NCBI GenBank assembly: GCA_934408725.1
Contig: CAKRVB010000002.1
Span: 1-64,000, forward strand
Direction of reading: 5' to 3'
DNA from: an uncultured Marvinbryantia sp.
GTDB taxonomy: Bacteria > Bacillota > Clostridia > Lachnospirales > Lachnospiraceae
DNA: 64,000 nt
Shown piece by piece: positions 1-8,933 of the stretch. The notes under the pieces were generated by a model. It did not search any database and was not told the origin of the DNA. It was given only the letters and a program-made list of their open reading frames with translations. The position numbers and the translations under genes were made by a program. Position 1 is the stretch's first letter. The number at the start of each line of letters is the position of its first letter.

Positions 1-9
1 ATAATAAGG

Positions 10-18
10 CACCTCCTT
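10..18 (-). promoter_or_regulatory. Ribosome binding site of a gene starting just outside the window (likely rplK)
   Basis: On the minus strand AAGGAGGTG sits seven to nine bases before the window edge, so a start codon should lie just beyond base 1. The order rpmG-secE-nusG-rplK is highly conserved in bacteria, so the next gene is probably rplK (ribosomal protein L11). The identity is inferred from order only; no coding base of that gene is inside the window. Confidence 0.6.
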
Positions 19-83
19 GTGGTATTGTCGGGGGATTTCCCTCCCACTGTCTAACCGTCTGCGAATTGACGGATGACCTTCAT

Positions 84-599
84 CTACATTTTCTGAATCT
101 CTGTGAAACTTATTTCTACCGGTGTTTCACGACCGAACAGCTCAACATTGATGGTAACGCTCTGCTTTGCTTCATTGATGCTCTGGATCACACCAACGGT
201 ATCCTTCCAGATACCTCCGATGACATTGACCATATCACCAACACCGAAGTCAATCTCTACGTTATCATTCTTAATTCCTAACGGCTTCATCTCTTCTTCC
301 GTAAGTGGCACAGGCTTGGATCCCGGACCGACGAATCCTGTTACACCTCTGGTATTTCTTACGACATACCAGGTGTCATCATTCATCACCATGTTGAGTA
401 GAACATAACCCGGAAACATTTTCTTCTGGACTGCTTTTGAAACGCCATTCTTTACTTCCACAACCTCTTCCAGTGGTACGCGTACCTCAAGAATCTGGTC
501 TTCGAGATGTCTGTTTTCAATTGTTTTTTCAATATTCGCTTTTACCTTGTTCTCATATCCTGAGTAGGTATGAACGACATACCAGTTTGCTTCTGACAT
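84..599 (-). CDS. nusG: Transcription termination/antitermination factor NusG
   Basis: NusG binds RNA polymerase through its NGN domain and modulates pausing, Rho termination and transcription-translation coupling. The 171-residue length is normal. Residues 1-110 form the NGN domain, opening with WYVVHTYSGYE and containing FPGYVL and RNTRGVTGFVG. Residues about 117-150 are the KOW segment (GDMVNVIGGIW). It follows secE by 15 bases and is the last complete gene of rpmG-secE-nusG before the presumed rplK. The start has AAGGTGAGC just upstream. Identity is secure. Confidence 0.98.
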   Translation of the reverse strand: MSEANWYVVHTYSGYENKVKANIEKTIENRHLEDQILEVRVPLEEVVEVKNGVSKAVQKKMFPGYVLLNMVMNDDTWYVVRNTRGVTGFVGPGSKPVPLTEEEMKPLGIKNDNVEIDFGVGDMVNVIGGIWKDTVGVIQSINEAKQSVTINVELFGRETPVEISFTEIQKM

Positions 600-614
600 A
601 TGCTCACCTTGTCC

Positions 615-821
615 TTACTTAATAAAGAAATTAATACCATACTGAACAACACTGTCGATTACGGTGATCAGTGCTCCCAGTATTACAGAAACTACTGTAA
701 CTGCGACTGTCTGTTTTACGAGATCATCTTTGTTTGGCCAGATAATCTTGTTGAACTCAGCTTTGAGTCCGTCTGACCAACTCTGTGCAGGGACTTTATC
801 CTTCTTTGAATTGTCTCCCAT
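615..821 (-). CDS. secE: Preprotein translocase subunit SecE
   Basis: SecE is the small clamp subunit of the SecYEG channel in the cytoplasmic membrane. The 68-residue protein has the short one-helix form usual in Firmicutes: a charged N-terminus, the conserved amphipathic stretch WSDGLKAEFNKIIWPNKDDL at about 16-35, and one membrane helix at about 40-66. The start follows GGAGAACAAC. It lies between rpmG and nusG, the classic arrangement. Confidence 0.97.
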   Translation of the reverse strand: MGDNSKKDKVPAQSWSDGLKAEFNKIIWPNKDDLVKQTVAVTVVSVILGALITVIDSVVQYGINFFIK

Positions 822-849
822 GTTGTTCTCCTTTCACAAATAGACAGGA

Positions 850-999
850 TTATTTTGTTTCTTTGTGCAGTGTGTGTTTCTTACAGAATCTGCAGTACTT
901 CTGTGTCTCCATTCTGTCAGGATGATTCTTTTTGTCTTTTGTTGTGTTGTAATTTCGCTGCTTACATTCTGTGCATGCCAATGTGATTCTTGTGCGCAC
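850..999 (-). CDS. rpmG: 50S ribosomal protein L33
   Basis: This 49-residue protein starts with GTG at 999-997 and stops at 850-852. It reads [20 protein letters not shown] onward and ends [10 protein letters not shown]. The paired cysteines CTEC (9-12) and CRFC (36-39) are the zinc-binding pattern of the C+ form of L33. An AGGTGG ribosome site lies six bases before the GTG. It is the first gene of the rpmG-secE-nusG unit behind the promoter at 1099-1128. Confidence 0.95.
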   Translation of the reverse strand: MRTRITLACTECKQRNYNTTKDKKNHPDRMETQKYCRFCKKHTLHKETK

Positions 1000-1098
1000 A
1001 ACTTCCACCTCGCTCTCAAACAAATTTTTGTGGATGACCCGCGACGGCCATCAAAATTTTAGGCATAAAAAAAAAGCCCTACTTCCATTCGCTCGTCC

Positions 1099-1128
1099 AT
1101 CTTAACATACGAGCATGTGAATCGTCAA
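1099..1128 (-). promoter_or_regulatory. Sigma-A-type promoter of rpmG-secE-nusG
   Basis: On the minus strand TTGACG (1128-1123) and TAAGAT (1104-1099) are 18 bases apart, a close match to the vegetative consensus. The leader to rpmG is about 95 bases and includes a run of nine T residues near 1065-1075. No other unit lies between this site and rpmG. Confidence 0.75.
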
Positions 1129-1201
1129 GTCTTTTTTCGTCTTAAATTCATATTTTTTACATATATATTTACAAATTCATTTTTAACATCTGGAGTTCAT
1201 T

Positions 1202-2041
1202 ATGCCTCATTCTGCACATTTACGCAAGCTTTTTCTGATCCTTTTTTTCTGTCTCTGTTTCGGTGCAGGCCGTCTGGCCGCCCATTCCAGAACCAGCATT
1301 CCCGCTTCTTCTATCCTGCAGCCAGAAGCCGCCAACTGGGGACTCAGCTTTCAGGAAGAAGGACAGCGTCCTGTGGGGAACGCTACCGTAGCTGAACTGC
1401 AGCCTTACCATGCCTACTACGCTCAGGATACGAACGAGAAGATCATCTACCTCACCTTTGACTGCGGATATGAGAATGGCAATACTCCAGCCATCCTGGA
1501 TGCCCTGAAAAAACATCAGGTTTCTGCCACCTTCTTCACAGTAGGTACTTTCCTGGAAGCTGAACCAGATCTGGTCAAACGCATGGTCGCAGAAGGGCAT
1601 ACCCTCGGCAATCATACCTGGCACCATCCGGATATGTCTGCCATCTCAACAATAGATGCTTTCTCTGAAGAGCTCAGCAGCACTGCCGATGCCTACCGCC
1701 AGATCACCGGAGAAGAAATGCCCCACTACTATCGTCCTCCCCAGGGAAAATACAGTACTGAGAACCTGCAGATGGCAAAGGATCTGGGCTACTCCACCTT
1801 TTTCTGGAGTCTTGCCTATGTAGACTGGTATCAGGATAATCAGCCATCGAAAGAAGAGGCATTTGCCAAACTACTTGGACGTATCCATCCTGGCGCTATT
1901 GTTCTGCTGCACAATACCTCTTCCACCAATGCTACCATTCTGGATGAACTGCTGACAAGATGGGAAGAGATGGGCTATCACTTTGGTACGCTGCAGGAGC
2001 TGATTGCACAAAGTCAATCCGCTGTCAGTCAGGAAACCTGA
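1202..2041 (+). CDS. PdaA-like polysaccharide deacetylase (NodB domain)
   Basis: This is a secreted or membrane-anchored carbohydrate esterase 4 protein of 279 residues. Residues 8-27 form a hydrophobic export signal. NodB motifs are TFDCGYENG (85-93), HTWHHP (138-143, metal-binding His138 and His142) and RPPQGKYS (178-185). The FWSLAYVDW segment (201-209) and Cys in place of the second Asp of the TFDDG motif resemble PdaA, which deacetylates N-acetylmuramic acid while muramic-delta-lactam of spore cortex is made. A cortex role is inferred; general peptidoglycan deacetylation is the alternative. It is a single plus-strand gene, convergent with the RluA gene. Confidence 0.85.
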   Translation: MPHSAHLRKLFLILFFCLCFGAGRLAAHSRTSIPASSILQPEAANWGLSFQEEGQRPVGNATVAELQPYHAYYAQDTNEKIIYLTFDCGYENGNTPAILDALKKHQVSATFFTVGTFLEAEPDLVKRMVAEGHTLGNHTWHHPDMSAISTIDAFSEELSSTADAYRQITGEEMPHYYRPPQGKYSTENLQMAKDLGYSTFFWSLAYVDWYQDNQPSKEEAFAKLLGRIHPGAIVLLHNTSSTNATILDELLTRWEEMGYHFGTLQELIAQSQSAVSQET

Positions 2042-2055
2042 TCTCCTTCCACGCT

Positions 2056-2952
2056 CTACACAGAATACAGCGGATCCCTGTGTTCCAACACTATCTCTTC
2101 TTTTGTAAATGGCTGACAGAACCGAACCTTCCAGGCACACAGCATTGCCGCATCCTGATGTGGGATTCCATGGCCGTACAGGGAATCTCCCACCAGCGGA
2201 TGTCCAATATATGCCATATGTACCCGAATCTGATGAGTCCGCCCGGTCTTCAGATGCAGACGTACCAGCGCCTGCTCTTTTTCCTGACGAATCACCTGAT
2301 AATAAGTAACCGCAGGACTGCCGATGGGCGTGACCTGCATCTTTTGTCCCTGACCTGGCACTTCCGGTGCTTTTCCCAAAGCCGCAGACAACTCCTGTTC
2401 CTGCCACTTTGCTTCCTCCGGGAATACGCCTTCGCACCAGGCCAGGTATTCTTTGGTAAACCGTCCGTCTTCCCGTTGCTGCCAGAGCCTTGCGGCAGCA
2501 ATACGGTGCCGGGCAAATACCAGAATGCCGGCGGTATCTTTATCCAGCCTTCCAATACTGTGTACCGTTTCCCGCAGTCCCTGACTTTCCAGATACGTCA
2601 CCAGATCTCCTGCCACATTGTCTGCCCGATGCCCTGCTACCGGATGCGTCACTCTGCCTGATGGTTTCCATACACAGATCACATCTCTGTCGCTATAGAG
2701 GATCTCTGGCATCACACCAGATGCTTCCACCCTCCTGCTCTCTGCTTCTTTCTCCGGCAGCGGAATATCCAGCCAGTCTCCCTTCTGCAGCCTGTCGACT
2801 ACTTTGCATGCCATGCCATTCTTTCGTATTCCATCTGAAAGGAACTTCAGGCTGCGAATCTGTGCCGCTGTCAGCTGCAGTTCCTTCTTTAAATACTGTT
2901 CGACTGTTTGATCCTGCCAGCCTGTATTGATCTGCACATTAAGCCTTCTCAT
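2056..2952 (-). CDS. RluA-family RNA pseudouridine synthase
   Basis: This 298-residue enzyme converts uridine to pseudouridine in rRNA or tRNA. An S4-like N-terminal part (about 1-65) precedes the catalytic domain. The family signature GRLDKDTAG places the catalytic aspartate at residue 137. HPVAGH near 103-108 and LKTGRTHQIRVHMAYIGHPL in the C-terminal half are also typical of RluA. It overlaps the end of ispD by four bases (ATGA), so the two are translationally coupled. The RNA target cannot be read from sequence. Confidence 0.92.
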   Translation of the reverse strand: MRRLNVQINTGWQDQTVEQYLKKELQLTAAQIRSLKFLSDGIRKNGMACKVVDRLQKGDWLDIPLPEKEAESRRVEASGVMPEILYSDRDVICVWKPSGRVTHPVAGHRADNVAGDLVTYLESQGLRETVHSIGRLDKDTAGILVFARHRIAAARLWQQREDGRFTKEYLAWCEGVFPEEAKWQEQELSAALGKAPEVPGQGQKMQVTPIGSPAVTYYQVIRQEKEQALVRLHLKTGRTHQIRVHMAYIGHPLVGDSLYGHGIPHQDAAMLCAWKVRFCQPFTKEEIVLEHRDPLYSV

Positions 2953-3671
2953 TCTTTTTCTTTCATCTCCAGAGTGGCTTTTTTCCGTCTCTTTAAAATA
3001 TTTTCAGCAATCACCAGATCCTCCGGTGTGGTAACTTTGATATTATCGTAAGATCCCATCACCAGCTTCACCGGACAGCTCCTCAGTGTCTCAACGATCA
3101 TAGAATCATCCGTCACACCCTCCATACTGCCCTTACGAATCTCCTGATGTGCCTTCATAATCAGATCATAGCAGAACACCTGGGGTGTCTGCACATTCCA
3201 CAAAGTACTGCGATCCAATGTCCGCTCCACCAGTCCATCTGGGGTTCCCAGCTTCATGGTATCCTTCGATGGCACCGCCGTCACGCAGGCTCCGTACGTA
3301 TCCGCCGCTTCGAATGTACGTTCCAGCATCCCGGCATCTGGAAACGGTCTTGCTCCATCATGGATAAAGACGATATCACAGTCTCCACAGGCCTTCAGTC
3401 CCTCATAGACCGAATCATATCGTTCTTTCCCGCCTGGCACTACATACTTTACTTTCTGAAATCCAAAATGATCCACAATTTTCCAACAGAATGGAATGGC
3501 ATCTTTTCCAGTCACCAGAATAATCTCTGAGATCAGTTCAGACTGCTCAAAACACTCCAGTGAATAATACAGCAGCGGCTTACCGTCCAGCTCCAGAAAC
3601 TGCTTCGGCACTACACTTCCCATACGCTTTCCCTGTCCGGCTGCCAGCACAATGGCTTTCGCTTGTTTCAT
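2949..3671 (-). CDS. ispD: 2-C-methyl-D-erythritol 4-phosphate cytidylyltransferase IspD
   Basis: IspD joins CTP and methylerythritol phosphate in the non-mevalonate isoprenoid pathway. The 240-residue protein has the nucleotide-binding loop LAAGQGKRMG (9-18), the PKQF segment (22-25) and HDGARPF (104-110), all diagnostic. It is not fused to IspF. The start follows GGAGAAGAATC. It overlaps the downstream pseudouridine synthase gene by four bases, while the upstream small gene ends 18 bases before it. Confidence 0.95.
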   Translation of the reverse strand: MKQAKAIVLAAGQGKRMGSVVPKQFLELDGKPLLYYSLECFEQSELISEIILVTGKDAIPFCWKIVDHFGFQKVKYVVPGGKERYDSVYEGLKACGDCDIVFIHDGARPFPDAGMLERTFEAADTYGACVTAVPSKDTMKLGTPDGLVERTLDRSTLWNVQTPQVFCYDLIMKAHQEIRKGSMEGVTDDSMIVETLRSCPVKLVMGSYDNIKVTTPEDLVIAENILKRRKKATLEMKEKE

Positions 3672-3689
3672 GATTCTTCTCCTGTTTTT

Positions 3690-3929
3690 CTACTGCCTTT
3701 CTTTTACCAGCTGCACAATCTGTTCTTCATAATCCGGACCAGTGAAGTCCTCTGTCCTTCCTGCGGTACGGATGTTGCTCTCTGCTCCCAGGCCATTCTC
3801 ATCAAATTCCCAGATATGATAACTGATCCCCCGGTACTCAAAATCAATGCTTCCAAGGCCTGCTTCTTCCGTATATCGGTACTCCCAGCCTTTTTCTTTT
3901 AATTCATCCTGTACTTTCTGCAAACGCAT
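3690..3929 (-). CDS. Small acidic protein of unknown function
   Basis: The product is 79 residues, beginning MRLQKVQDELKEKGW. I chose this start because AAGGAG lies seven bases upstream; a start 12 codons earlier lacks a good site and would overlap the preceding lipoprotein gene. It is acidic and aromatic-rich (SIDFEYRGISYHIWEF in the middle), with no signal peptide, membrane segment or cysteines. It sits between the lipoprotein gene (4-base gap) and ispD. I do not recognise a family. Confidence 0.65.
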   Translation of the reverse strand: MRLQKVQDELKEKGWEYRYTEEAGLGSIDFEYRGISYHIWEFDENGLGAESNIRTAGRTEDFTGPDYEEQIVQLVKERQ

Positions 3930-3933
3930 GACT

Positions 3934-4785
3934 TTACTCCTTTTTTGACGGGATCGCCCAGTCATAGAGTAATCCCCCTATTTTTTCATACTCAAATCCA
4001 AATCCCTTATCAAACTCCTGTCTCTCCCAGGTTCCATATGGGAACCAGACTTCCAGATAATCCTGAAACAGCAGGATCTGGCTCTGATCCATAACAGGGC
4101 CTACATCCTGCTCCGAAACAGTGGTATCCTCCACCGAACAGATCTTTGCCAGTTCTTCCTTCGTCTCCGTCTGGGATTTTGTAAACAGATCCCAGATATC
4201 TATGGTCTTTCCACTCTTCCGGTCAAAAATGGCGGTCTGATAATTGCAGGTCGTTCCCCCGTCAAAATGCAGCTTTTTCGGCGTGGTAACTGCTGTGAGA
4301 ACCACCATATAAGTTCCGTTTTCCGCAGATTCCGTCACATCCTGGGAAACCTCATGACAGGTGAAATGCTCCCGGCCGTCCGCACAGGCCAGATAGTCCT
4401 CATAAGCATCTTCCAGTTCTTTTTCAAGATTATAGATGATTCCCTGCTTCTGATAATATGCCCGTACATTTTCCTGCGCTGTCTCTTCCAGACCGCCAAA
4501 TCCTGACAATTCCGAATCGATTTCTTCCTCCGGGGACAGTATATCAGTTGTCTGAAGCAGATCTGTGCCATCTTCCAGCCGATAACGATATTGCTGTGTA
4601 TTCTCTTTTTCATTCTTCCATTTTTCGGCTGTCACGCCATCTGAAAAAGTATAGGCGGCATCCTCTGTCTTTTCCCATACTGCAAAGCTGTGTACTTCTT
4701 CTGTTTTACTGCTGTCTCCACATCCTGTCAGCAGTCCGGCTGTCAGCAGCGCCAGCATGGTGGTGGCCTTTTTCCATCGATTCAT
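3934..4785 (-). CDS. Lipoprotein with DUF3298/RsiV-like C-terminus
   Basis: The 283-residue protein starts with a lipoprotein signal; the lipobox LTGC places the modified cysteine at residue 22. The middle is helical and acidic. The C-terminal half (about 150-275) contains a deacetylase-associated/DUF3298-like pattern: an NYQTAIFDRKSGKTIDIWDL segment followed by LLFQDYLEVWFPYGTW. That domain occurs in anti-sigma factor RsiV and in extracytoplasmic lipoproteins. The role here is unknown, perhaps envelope sensing. It is four bases from the small acidic gene. Confidence 0.7.
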   Translation of the reverse strand: MNRWKKATTMLALLTAGLLTGCGDSSKTEEVHSFAVWEKTEDAAYTFSDGVTAEKWKNEKENTQQYRYRLEDGTDLLQTTDILSPEEEIDSELSGFGGLEETAQENVRAYYQKQGIIYNLEKELEDAYEDYLACADGREHFTCHEVSQDVTESAENGTYMVVLTAVTTPKKLHFDGGTTCNYQTAIFDRKSGKTIDIWDLFTKSQTETKEELAKICSVEDTTVSEQDVGPVMDQSQILLFQDYLEVWFPYGTWERQEFDKGFGFEYEKIGGLLYDWAIPSKKE

Positions 4786-4892
4786 ATCTGTTTCCTTTAT
4801 TTTTCATATGCTGAAAAACCGACGATATGTTGTACTCCCACATCGCCGGTTTTCTCACGTTCTAATTACTTCTTACTGAACCACTCCGGTTC

Positions 4893-5762
4893 TTATGCCA
4901 GTGCCTTTCCTGTCAGCAGTTCATAAGCCTGCAGATACTTTGCAATGGTTTTATCTACAATCTCCTGTGGCAGTGTCCAGTCATTATCCGGATTAGCCTT
5001 GAGCCAGTCACGTGCAAACTGTTTGTCAAAGGATGGCTGACCATGTCCTGGTTCGTATCCTTCTGCAGGCCAGAATCTGGAGCTGTCCGGTGTCAGCATC
5101 TCGTCACCAATCACAATATTGCCATTCTCATCCAGGCCGAATTCAAACTTGGTATCTGCAATAATAATGCCACGGCTCAGTGCGTATTCTGCACACTTTT
5201 TATATAAAGCGATGGTGTAATCACGCAGCTTCGCTGCATATTCTTCGCCTTTACCCGGGAATCTCTTTTCCAGGTAAGCAATACTCTGTTCATAGGAAAT
5301 GTTCTCATCGTGATCACCGATCTCAGCTTTGGTAGATGGGGTGTAGATCGGTTCCGGAAGCTTATCGGATTCTCTTAATCCTTCTGGAAGCTTGATTCCA
5401 CATACTTCACCGGTCTTCTGATAACTTGCCCATCCGCTTCCTGTGATGTAGCCGCGCACAATACATTCTACTGGCAGCATCTCCAGTTTGCGGCAAAGCA
5501 TGCTGTTGCCATCGAACTTCGGCTGCTGGAAATATTCCGGCATGTCTTTTACATCTACGGAAATCATGTGATTCGGCAGAATGTCTTCTGTCAGGTCAAA
5601 CCAGAACTTAGACATCTGTGTCAGTACGGTACCTTTTTTGGTTACTTCGTTGTTCAGGATCACGTCAAAACAGCTGATACGATCCGTTGCTACCATAACC
5701 AGGCTGTCACCGTTGTCATAAATCTCACGTACTTTTCCTTCTTTTACAGGCTTCATTTCCAT
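4893..5762 (-). CDS. purC: SAICAR synthetase PurC
   Basis: PurC ligates aspartate to CAIR in purine synthesis using ATP. The 289-residue length fits the long bacterial or yeast-type form. The N-terminal ATP-binding part has KEGKVREIYDNGD, then ATDRISCFDV. The middle shows the signature VECIVRGYITGSGW and STKAEIGDHDENIS, and later IIADTKFEFG and DEMLTPDSSRFW. It stands alone behind its own promoter and a roughly 110-base leader, not inside a larger pur operon in this window. Confidence 0.97.
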   Translation of the reverse strand: MEMKPVKEGKVREIYDNGDSLVMVATDRISCFDVILNNEVTKKGTVLTQMSKFWFDLTEDILPNHMISVDVKDMPEYFQQPKFDGNSMLCRKLEMLPVECIVRGYITGSGWASYQKTGEVCGIKLPEGLRESDKLPEPIYTPSTKAEIGDHDENISYEQSIAYLEKRFPGKGEEYAAKLRDYTIALYKKCAEYALSRGIIIADTKFEFGLDENGNIVIGDEMLTPDSSRFWPAEGYEPGHGQPSFDKQFARDWLKANPDNDWTLPQEIVDKTIAKYLQAYELLTGKALA

Positions 5763-5794
5763 AATCAGTACTCCTCGCTATTCATTTATATTCA

Positions 5795-5870
5795 CACGGA
5801 TTGCACCGTGCATGCCCAAAAACCGCTGCTCCCCAGGTGCAGGCTGTAAGATGGCTTCAGGACAATGTTA
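5795..5870 (-). promoter_or_regulatory. Structured 5' leader of purC
   Basis: Between the promoter at 5876-5905 and purC is a GC-rich leader in an otherwise AT-rich gap. One clear hairpin is CACGG(N6)CCGTG (5795-5810), and a second possible pairing is CTGC(N9)GCAG further upstream. A GGGGAGC...GGGCA pattern is faintly reminiscent of purine-related riboswitch cores, but I could not fold it into a known class. Treat it as an unassigned leader. Confidence 0.3.
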
Positions 5871-5875
5871 CCCAT

Positions 5876-5905
5876 ATTATACCTGTGATCTTATAGGAAT
5901 TGCAA
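5876..5905 (-). promoter_or_regulatory. Promoter of purC
   Basis: On the minus strand TTGCAA (5905-5900) and TATAAT (5881-5876) are separated by 18 bases. The -10 box is perfect and the -35 box matches four of six positions. It lies in the short gap after the MocR-type regulator gene, so purC has its own start of transcription. Confidence 0.65.
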
Positions 5906-5915
5906 TACTCATTTT

Positions 5916-7319
5916 TCACAAAATAGATTCATAAATTCCAGAAACAATCTCTTCTTTTTTTTCCAGTGGTACGGAAGAATAGTTCATAACGTATACCTGT
6001 TCTTCCTCTGGTGGTGTGCCAAAGTAATAACCAGATACCGGATTCAGTCGAATCCCCCTGGATCTGGCTGCATCCAGAACCGCTTTTTCACTTTTCTTTG
6101 TATCAATCTTCATCAGGAAGTGTACCCCTGCCTCTTCTTCATAAATGGATATGTATTTATGAATCGGGTGACTGCCAAAGGCCTCCATCAGCTGATCCCT
6201 CTTGGTCTGGTAATAATTGCGCAGACGATTGATGTGTTTTTCAAAGCTGCCATTCTGAATAAACCGGGCCAGTGTATATTGTTCGAAATTGGACACGGTA
6301 CAGGAATAAAAGCTCAGCTTCTGATAGAACAACTCTGCCAGCTGATCCGGGAGCACCATATAGCTGATACGCACCGTGGAGGACAGTGTCTTGGTGAACG
6401 TATTCATATAAATGACCTTCCCTGACACATCCATACTCTGCAGTGTCGGAATCGGCTTTCCGCCCAGACGCAGTTCACTGTCATAATCATCCTCAATGAT
6501 ATAGCGCTTCGGATTTCCCGCAACCCATCCCAGGAGCTCATAGCGCCGGCTCACCGGCATCACCACGCCGGTTGGAAAATGATGAGACGGGGAGATATGA
6601 AGAATCTGAACTTTTTTCTCTTCCAGCTCATCCATTCTTACTCCTGCATGATCCATATTCAGATAGCAATATGGTACCCCCATGCTTTTATAGATCTTCG
6701 CCACTTTATGATATCCCGGATTCTCTACACCGTACATATTCCGATCACCCAGCAGCTGGATCAGCAGACTGTAAAGGTATTCCGTTCCTGCCCCGACAAT
6801 GATCTGCTCTCTTCTCACACTCATTCCCCGGAAGTCCATCAGATACCTGGCGATATTCTCCCGCAGCTCCAGAATTCCACCGCAGGGTGGATTCGTCATA
6901 AGCTCTTCCTGTTTCTCAGACATAATCTCCCGCATGGTTCTGGTCCAGATCGAAAACGGGAACACTTCTGTCTCGGTCTGATTGCTGGCAAAATCTGCCA
7001 GATAGGCATTTTCACCTCCCGCCAGAACAAGATGGTTCATATCCACTTTCGGCTCTGCTGCCGGTGATGAGGTATACTTCAGATCTGACACAAAAAATCC
7101 CCGTTTCGGCTGAGAATAAATATATCCTTCTGCCATCAGCTGTCCATATGCGTTTTCCACCGTGATCACACTTATACCCAGATTTTTTGCAAACATCCGC
7201 TTGGACGGAAGTTTCTCTCCTGCTTTGATTTTCCCGGAAAGAATGTCTTTTTTGATACATTTATACAAGTATTCGTACAGGGAATCTGACCCTGTATTAG
7301 TAAAATTGTAAGTAAGCAC
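5916..7319 (-). CDS. pdxR: MocR-family regulator, probable PdxR
   Basis: The 467-residue protein joins a GntR-type winged helix (residues 1-75, with LPSKRMFAKNLGIS and VENAYGQLMAEGY) to a fold-type I aminotransferase-like domain. The PLP-binding lysine is Lys310 in NTFTKTLS, and IIEDDYDSE supplies the aspartate near 278. MocR proteins of this layout use PLP as an effector. Its divergent position to pdxST strongly suggests it is PdxR, controlling pyridoxal phosphate synthesis. The symbol rests on context, since other MocR branches act on GABA or taurine genes. Confidence 0.85.
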   Translation of the reverse strand: MLTYNFTNTGSDSLYEYLYKCIKKDILSGKIKAGEKLPSKRMFAKNLGISVITVENAYGQLMAEGYIYSQPKRGFFVSDLKYTSSPAAEPKVDMNHLVLAGGENAYLADFASNQTETEVFPFSIWTRTMREIMSEKQEELMTNPPCGGILELRENIARYLMDFRGMSVRREQIIVGAGTEYLYSLLIQLLGDRNMYGVENPGYHKVAKIYKSMGVPYCYLNMDHAGVRMDELEEKKVQILHISPSHHFPTGVVMPVSRRYELLGWVAGNPKRYIIEDDYDSELRLGGKPIPTLQSMDVSGKVIYMNTFTKTLSSTVRISYMVLPDQLAELFYQKLSFYSCTVSNFEQYTLARFIQNGSFEKHINRLRNYYQTKRDQLMEAFGSHPIHKYISIYEEEAGVHFLMKIDTKKSEKAVLDAARSRGIRLNPVSGYYFGTPPEEEQVYVMNYSSVPLEKKEEIVSGIYESIL

Positions 7320-7370
7320 TGTTTGTTTATTTCTCCCATCTGGTATTACTGAATATATTGAAATTGATTA

Positions 7371-7419
7371 TTTTCATAATATCACTTCTCCATTATACTC
7401 GGTGCATAAACTCTGTGCA
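7371..7419 (+). promoter_or_regulatory. pdxST promoter with candidate PdxR direct repeats
   Basis: TTTTCA (7371-7376) and TATACT (7394-7399) are 17 bases apart, upstream of pdxS. Directly after the -10 box GTGCA occurs twice (7402-7406 and 7415-7419), 13 bases apart, with a looser ATGCA at 7433. MocR regulators often bind short direct repeats near the promoter of the divergent gene, so these are candidate PdxR half-sites. This is inferred from position and repetition only. Confidence 0.45.
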
Positions 7420-7488
7420 ACCTGTTTTACCAATGCAGAAATGGCACAGCAATTATTATGGAATAGCTGAACGAGGAGGATTTTTATT

Positions 7489-8370
7489 ATGGAGAAAGTA
7501 ACAGAACGATATGAGTTAAATAAACAACTGGCCCAGATGCTGAAGGGTGGTGTCATCATGGACGTCACCACACCAGAACAGGCAAAGATCGCAGAAGCTG
7601 CCGGCGCCTGCGCTGTTATGGCACTGGAACGTATCCCTGCTGATATCCGTGCGGCCGGCGGCGTATCTCGTATGAGCGATCCAAAGCTGATTAAGAAGAT
7701 TCAGGATGCGGTATCCATCCCGGTTATGGCCAAATGTCGTATCGGTCATTTTGCAGAAGCTCAGATTCTGCAGGCGCTGGAGATTGACTATATCGATGAA
7801 AGCGAAGTTCTTTCTCCTGCAGATGATGTCTACCATATCAATAAGAGAGAATTCAAAGTGCCATTCGTGTGCGGTGCCAAAGATCTGGGGGAAGCTCTGA
7901 GACGTATCAATGAAGGTGCTTCCATGATCCGTACCAAGGGAGAACCTGGTACTGGCGATATTATCCAGGCAGTCCGCCATATGCGCAAAATGAACAGTGA
8001 AATCGCCCGCATCGGAAGTATGCGTGAAGACGAACTCTTTGAAGCAGCCAAGCAGCTTCAGGTAGCTTATGAACTGGTAAAATATGTTCATGAAAACCAT
8101 CGTCTCCCGGTAGTAAATTTTGCAGCCGGCGGAGTCGCTACCCCTGCTGATGCTTCTCTGATGATGCAGCTTGGTGCGGAGGGTGTCTTTGTTGGATCCG
8201 GTATCTTTAAATCCGGCAATCCGGAAAAACGTGCATCTGCCATTGTTCAGGCTGTTACCAACTATACCGATGCCGCCCTGATTGCGAAATTATCGGAAGA
8301 TCTGGGGGAAGCTATGGTGGGTATTAATGAACAGGAAATTCAGCTGATTATGGCAGAAAGAGGAATCTGA
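7489..8370 (+). CDS. pdxS: Pyridoxal 5'-phosphate synthase subunit PdxS
   Basis: PdxS is the synthase of the ribose 5-phosphate-dependent PLP pathway; it condenses ribose 5-phosphate, glyceraldehyde 3-phosphate and ammonia from PdxT. The 293-residue protein carries Asp25, the Schiff-base lysine Lys82 in VMAKCRIGH, and the second lysine Lys150 in RTKGEPGTG, all conserved. The start has GAGGAGG eight to ten bases upstream. It is followed by pdxT with a one-base gap. Confidence 0.98.
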   Translation: MEKVTERYELNKQLAQMLKGGVIMDVTTPEQAKIAEAAGACAVMALERIPADIRAAGGVSRMSDPKLIKKIQDAVSIPVMAKCRIGHFAEAQILQALEIDYIDESEVLSPADDVYHINKREFKVPFVCGAKDLGEALRRINEGASMIRTKGEPGTGDIIQAVRHMRKMNSEIARIGSMREDELFEAAKQLQVAYELVKYVHENHRLPVVNFAAGGVATPADASLMMQLGAEGVFVGSGIFKSGNPEKRASAIVQAVTNYTDAALIAKLSEDLGEAMVGINEQEIQLIMAERGI

Positions 8371-8371
8371 C

Positions 8372-8932
8372 ATGACCGTCGCAGTACTTGCACTACAGGG
8401 TGCTTTTATCGAACAGGAACAAATGCTGGATCGTCTGGGTATAAATCATATTGAGCTACGCCAGGCATCTGATCTAAAGCAGGACTTTGATGGGCTGATT
8501 CTCCCTGGCGGGGAAAGCACTACTCAGAGCCTTCTGCTCCATGAACAAGAGATGTTTGAACCTTTACAAAAACGAATTCAGGATGGGATGCCGGTATTGG
8601 CCACCTGTGCCGGAATGATTCTGCTGGCATCTGCCATCGAAGGTCAGGAAGCCGCTCATTTTGCCACCCTTCCAATTACAGTAAAACGAAATGCCTATGG
8701 CCGACAGCTTGGCAGCTTTCATACAGTATCCGAAGTCAAAGGAATCGGCGAAGTCCCGATGACCTTCATCCGGGCTCCTTATGTATCCAAAGCTGCCCCG
8801 GATGTGGAGATTCTTGCAGAAGTGGATGGAAAAATTGTTGGGGTACGCTACGGCAATCAGTTCGCTTATGCCTTTCATCCAGAATTAGACAACGACACAC
8901 ACATTCACGAACTATTTTTAAAATCTATTTAA
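8372..8932 (+). CDS. pdxT: Pyridoxal 5'-phosphate synthase glutaminase PdxT
   Basis: PdxT hydrolyses glutamine and passes ammonia to PdxS in a 12+12 complex. The 186-residue protein is a class I-like glutaminase with the nucleophile Cys79 in ATCAGM, the loop LPGGEST (44-50), and the His169/Glu171 pair in FHPEL. It follows pdxS immediately and ends at a strong hairpin terminator. Confidence 0.98.
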   Translation: MTVAVLALQGAFIEQEQMLDRLGINHIELRQASDLKQDFDGLILPGGESTTQSLLLHEQEMFEPLQKRIQDGMPVLATCAGMILLASAIEGQEAAHFATLPITVKRNAYGRQLGSFHTVSEVKGIGEVPMTFIRAPYVSKAAPDVEILAEVDGKIVGVRYGNQFAYAFHPELDNDTHIHELFLKSI

Positions 8933-8933
8933 A

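Noticed and set aside
5568..5870. 6S RNA or known riboswitch upstream of purC
   Set aside because: Length is too short for 6S RNA and the conserved cores of known purine-related riboswitches could not be matched.
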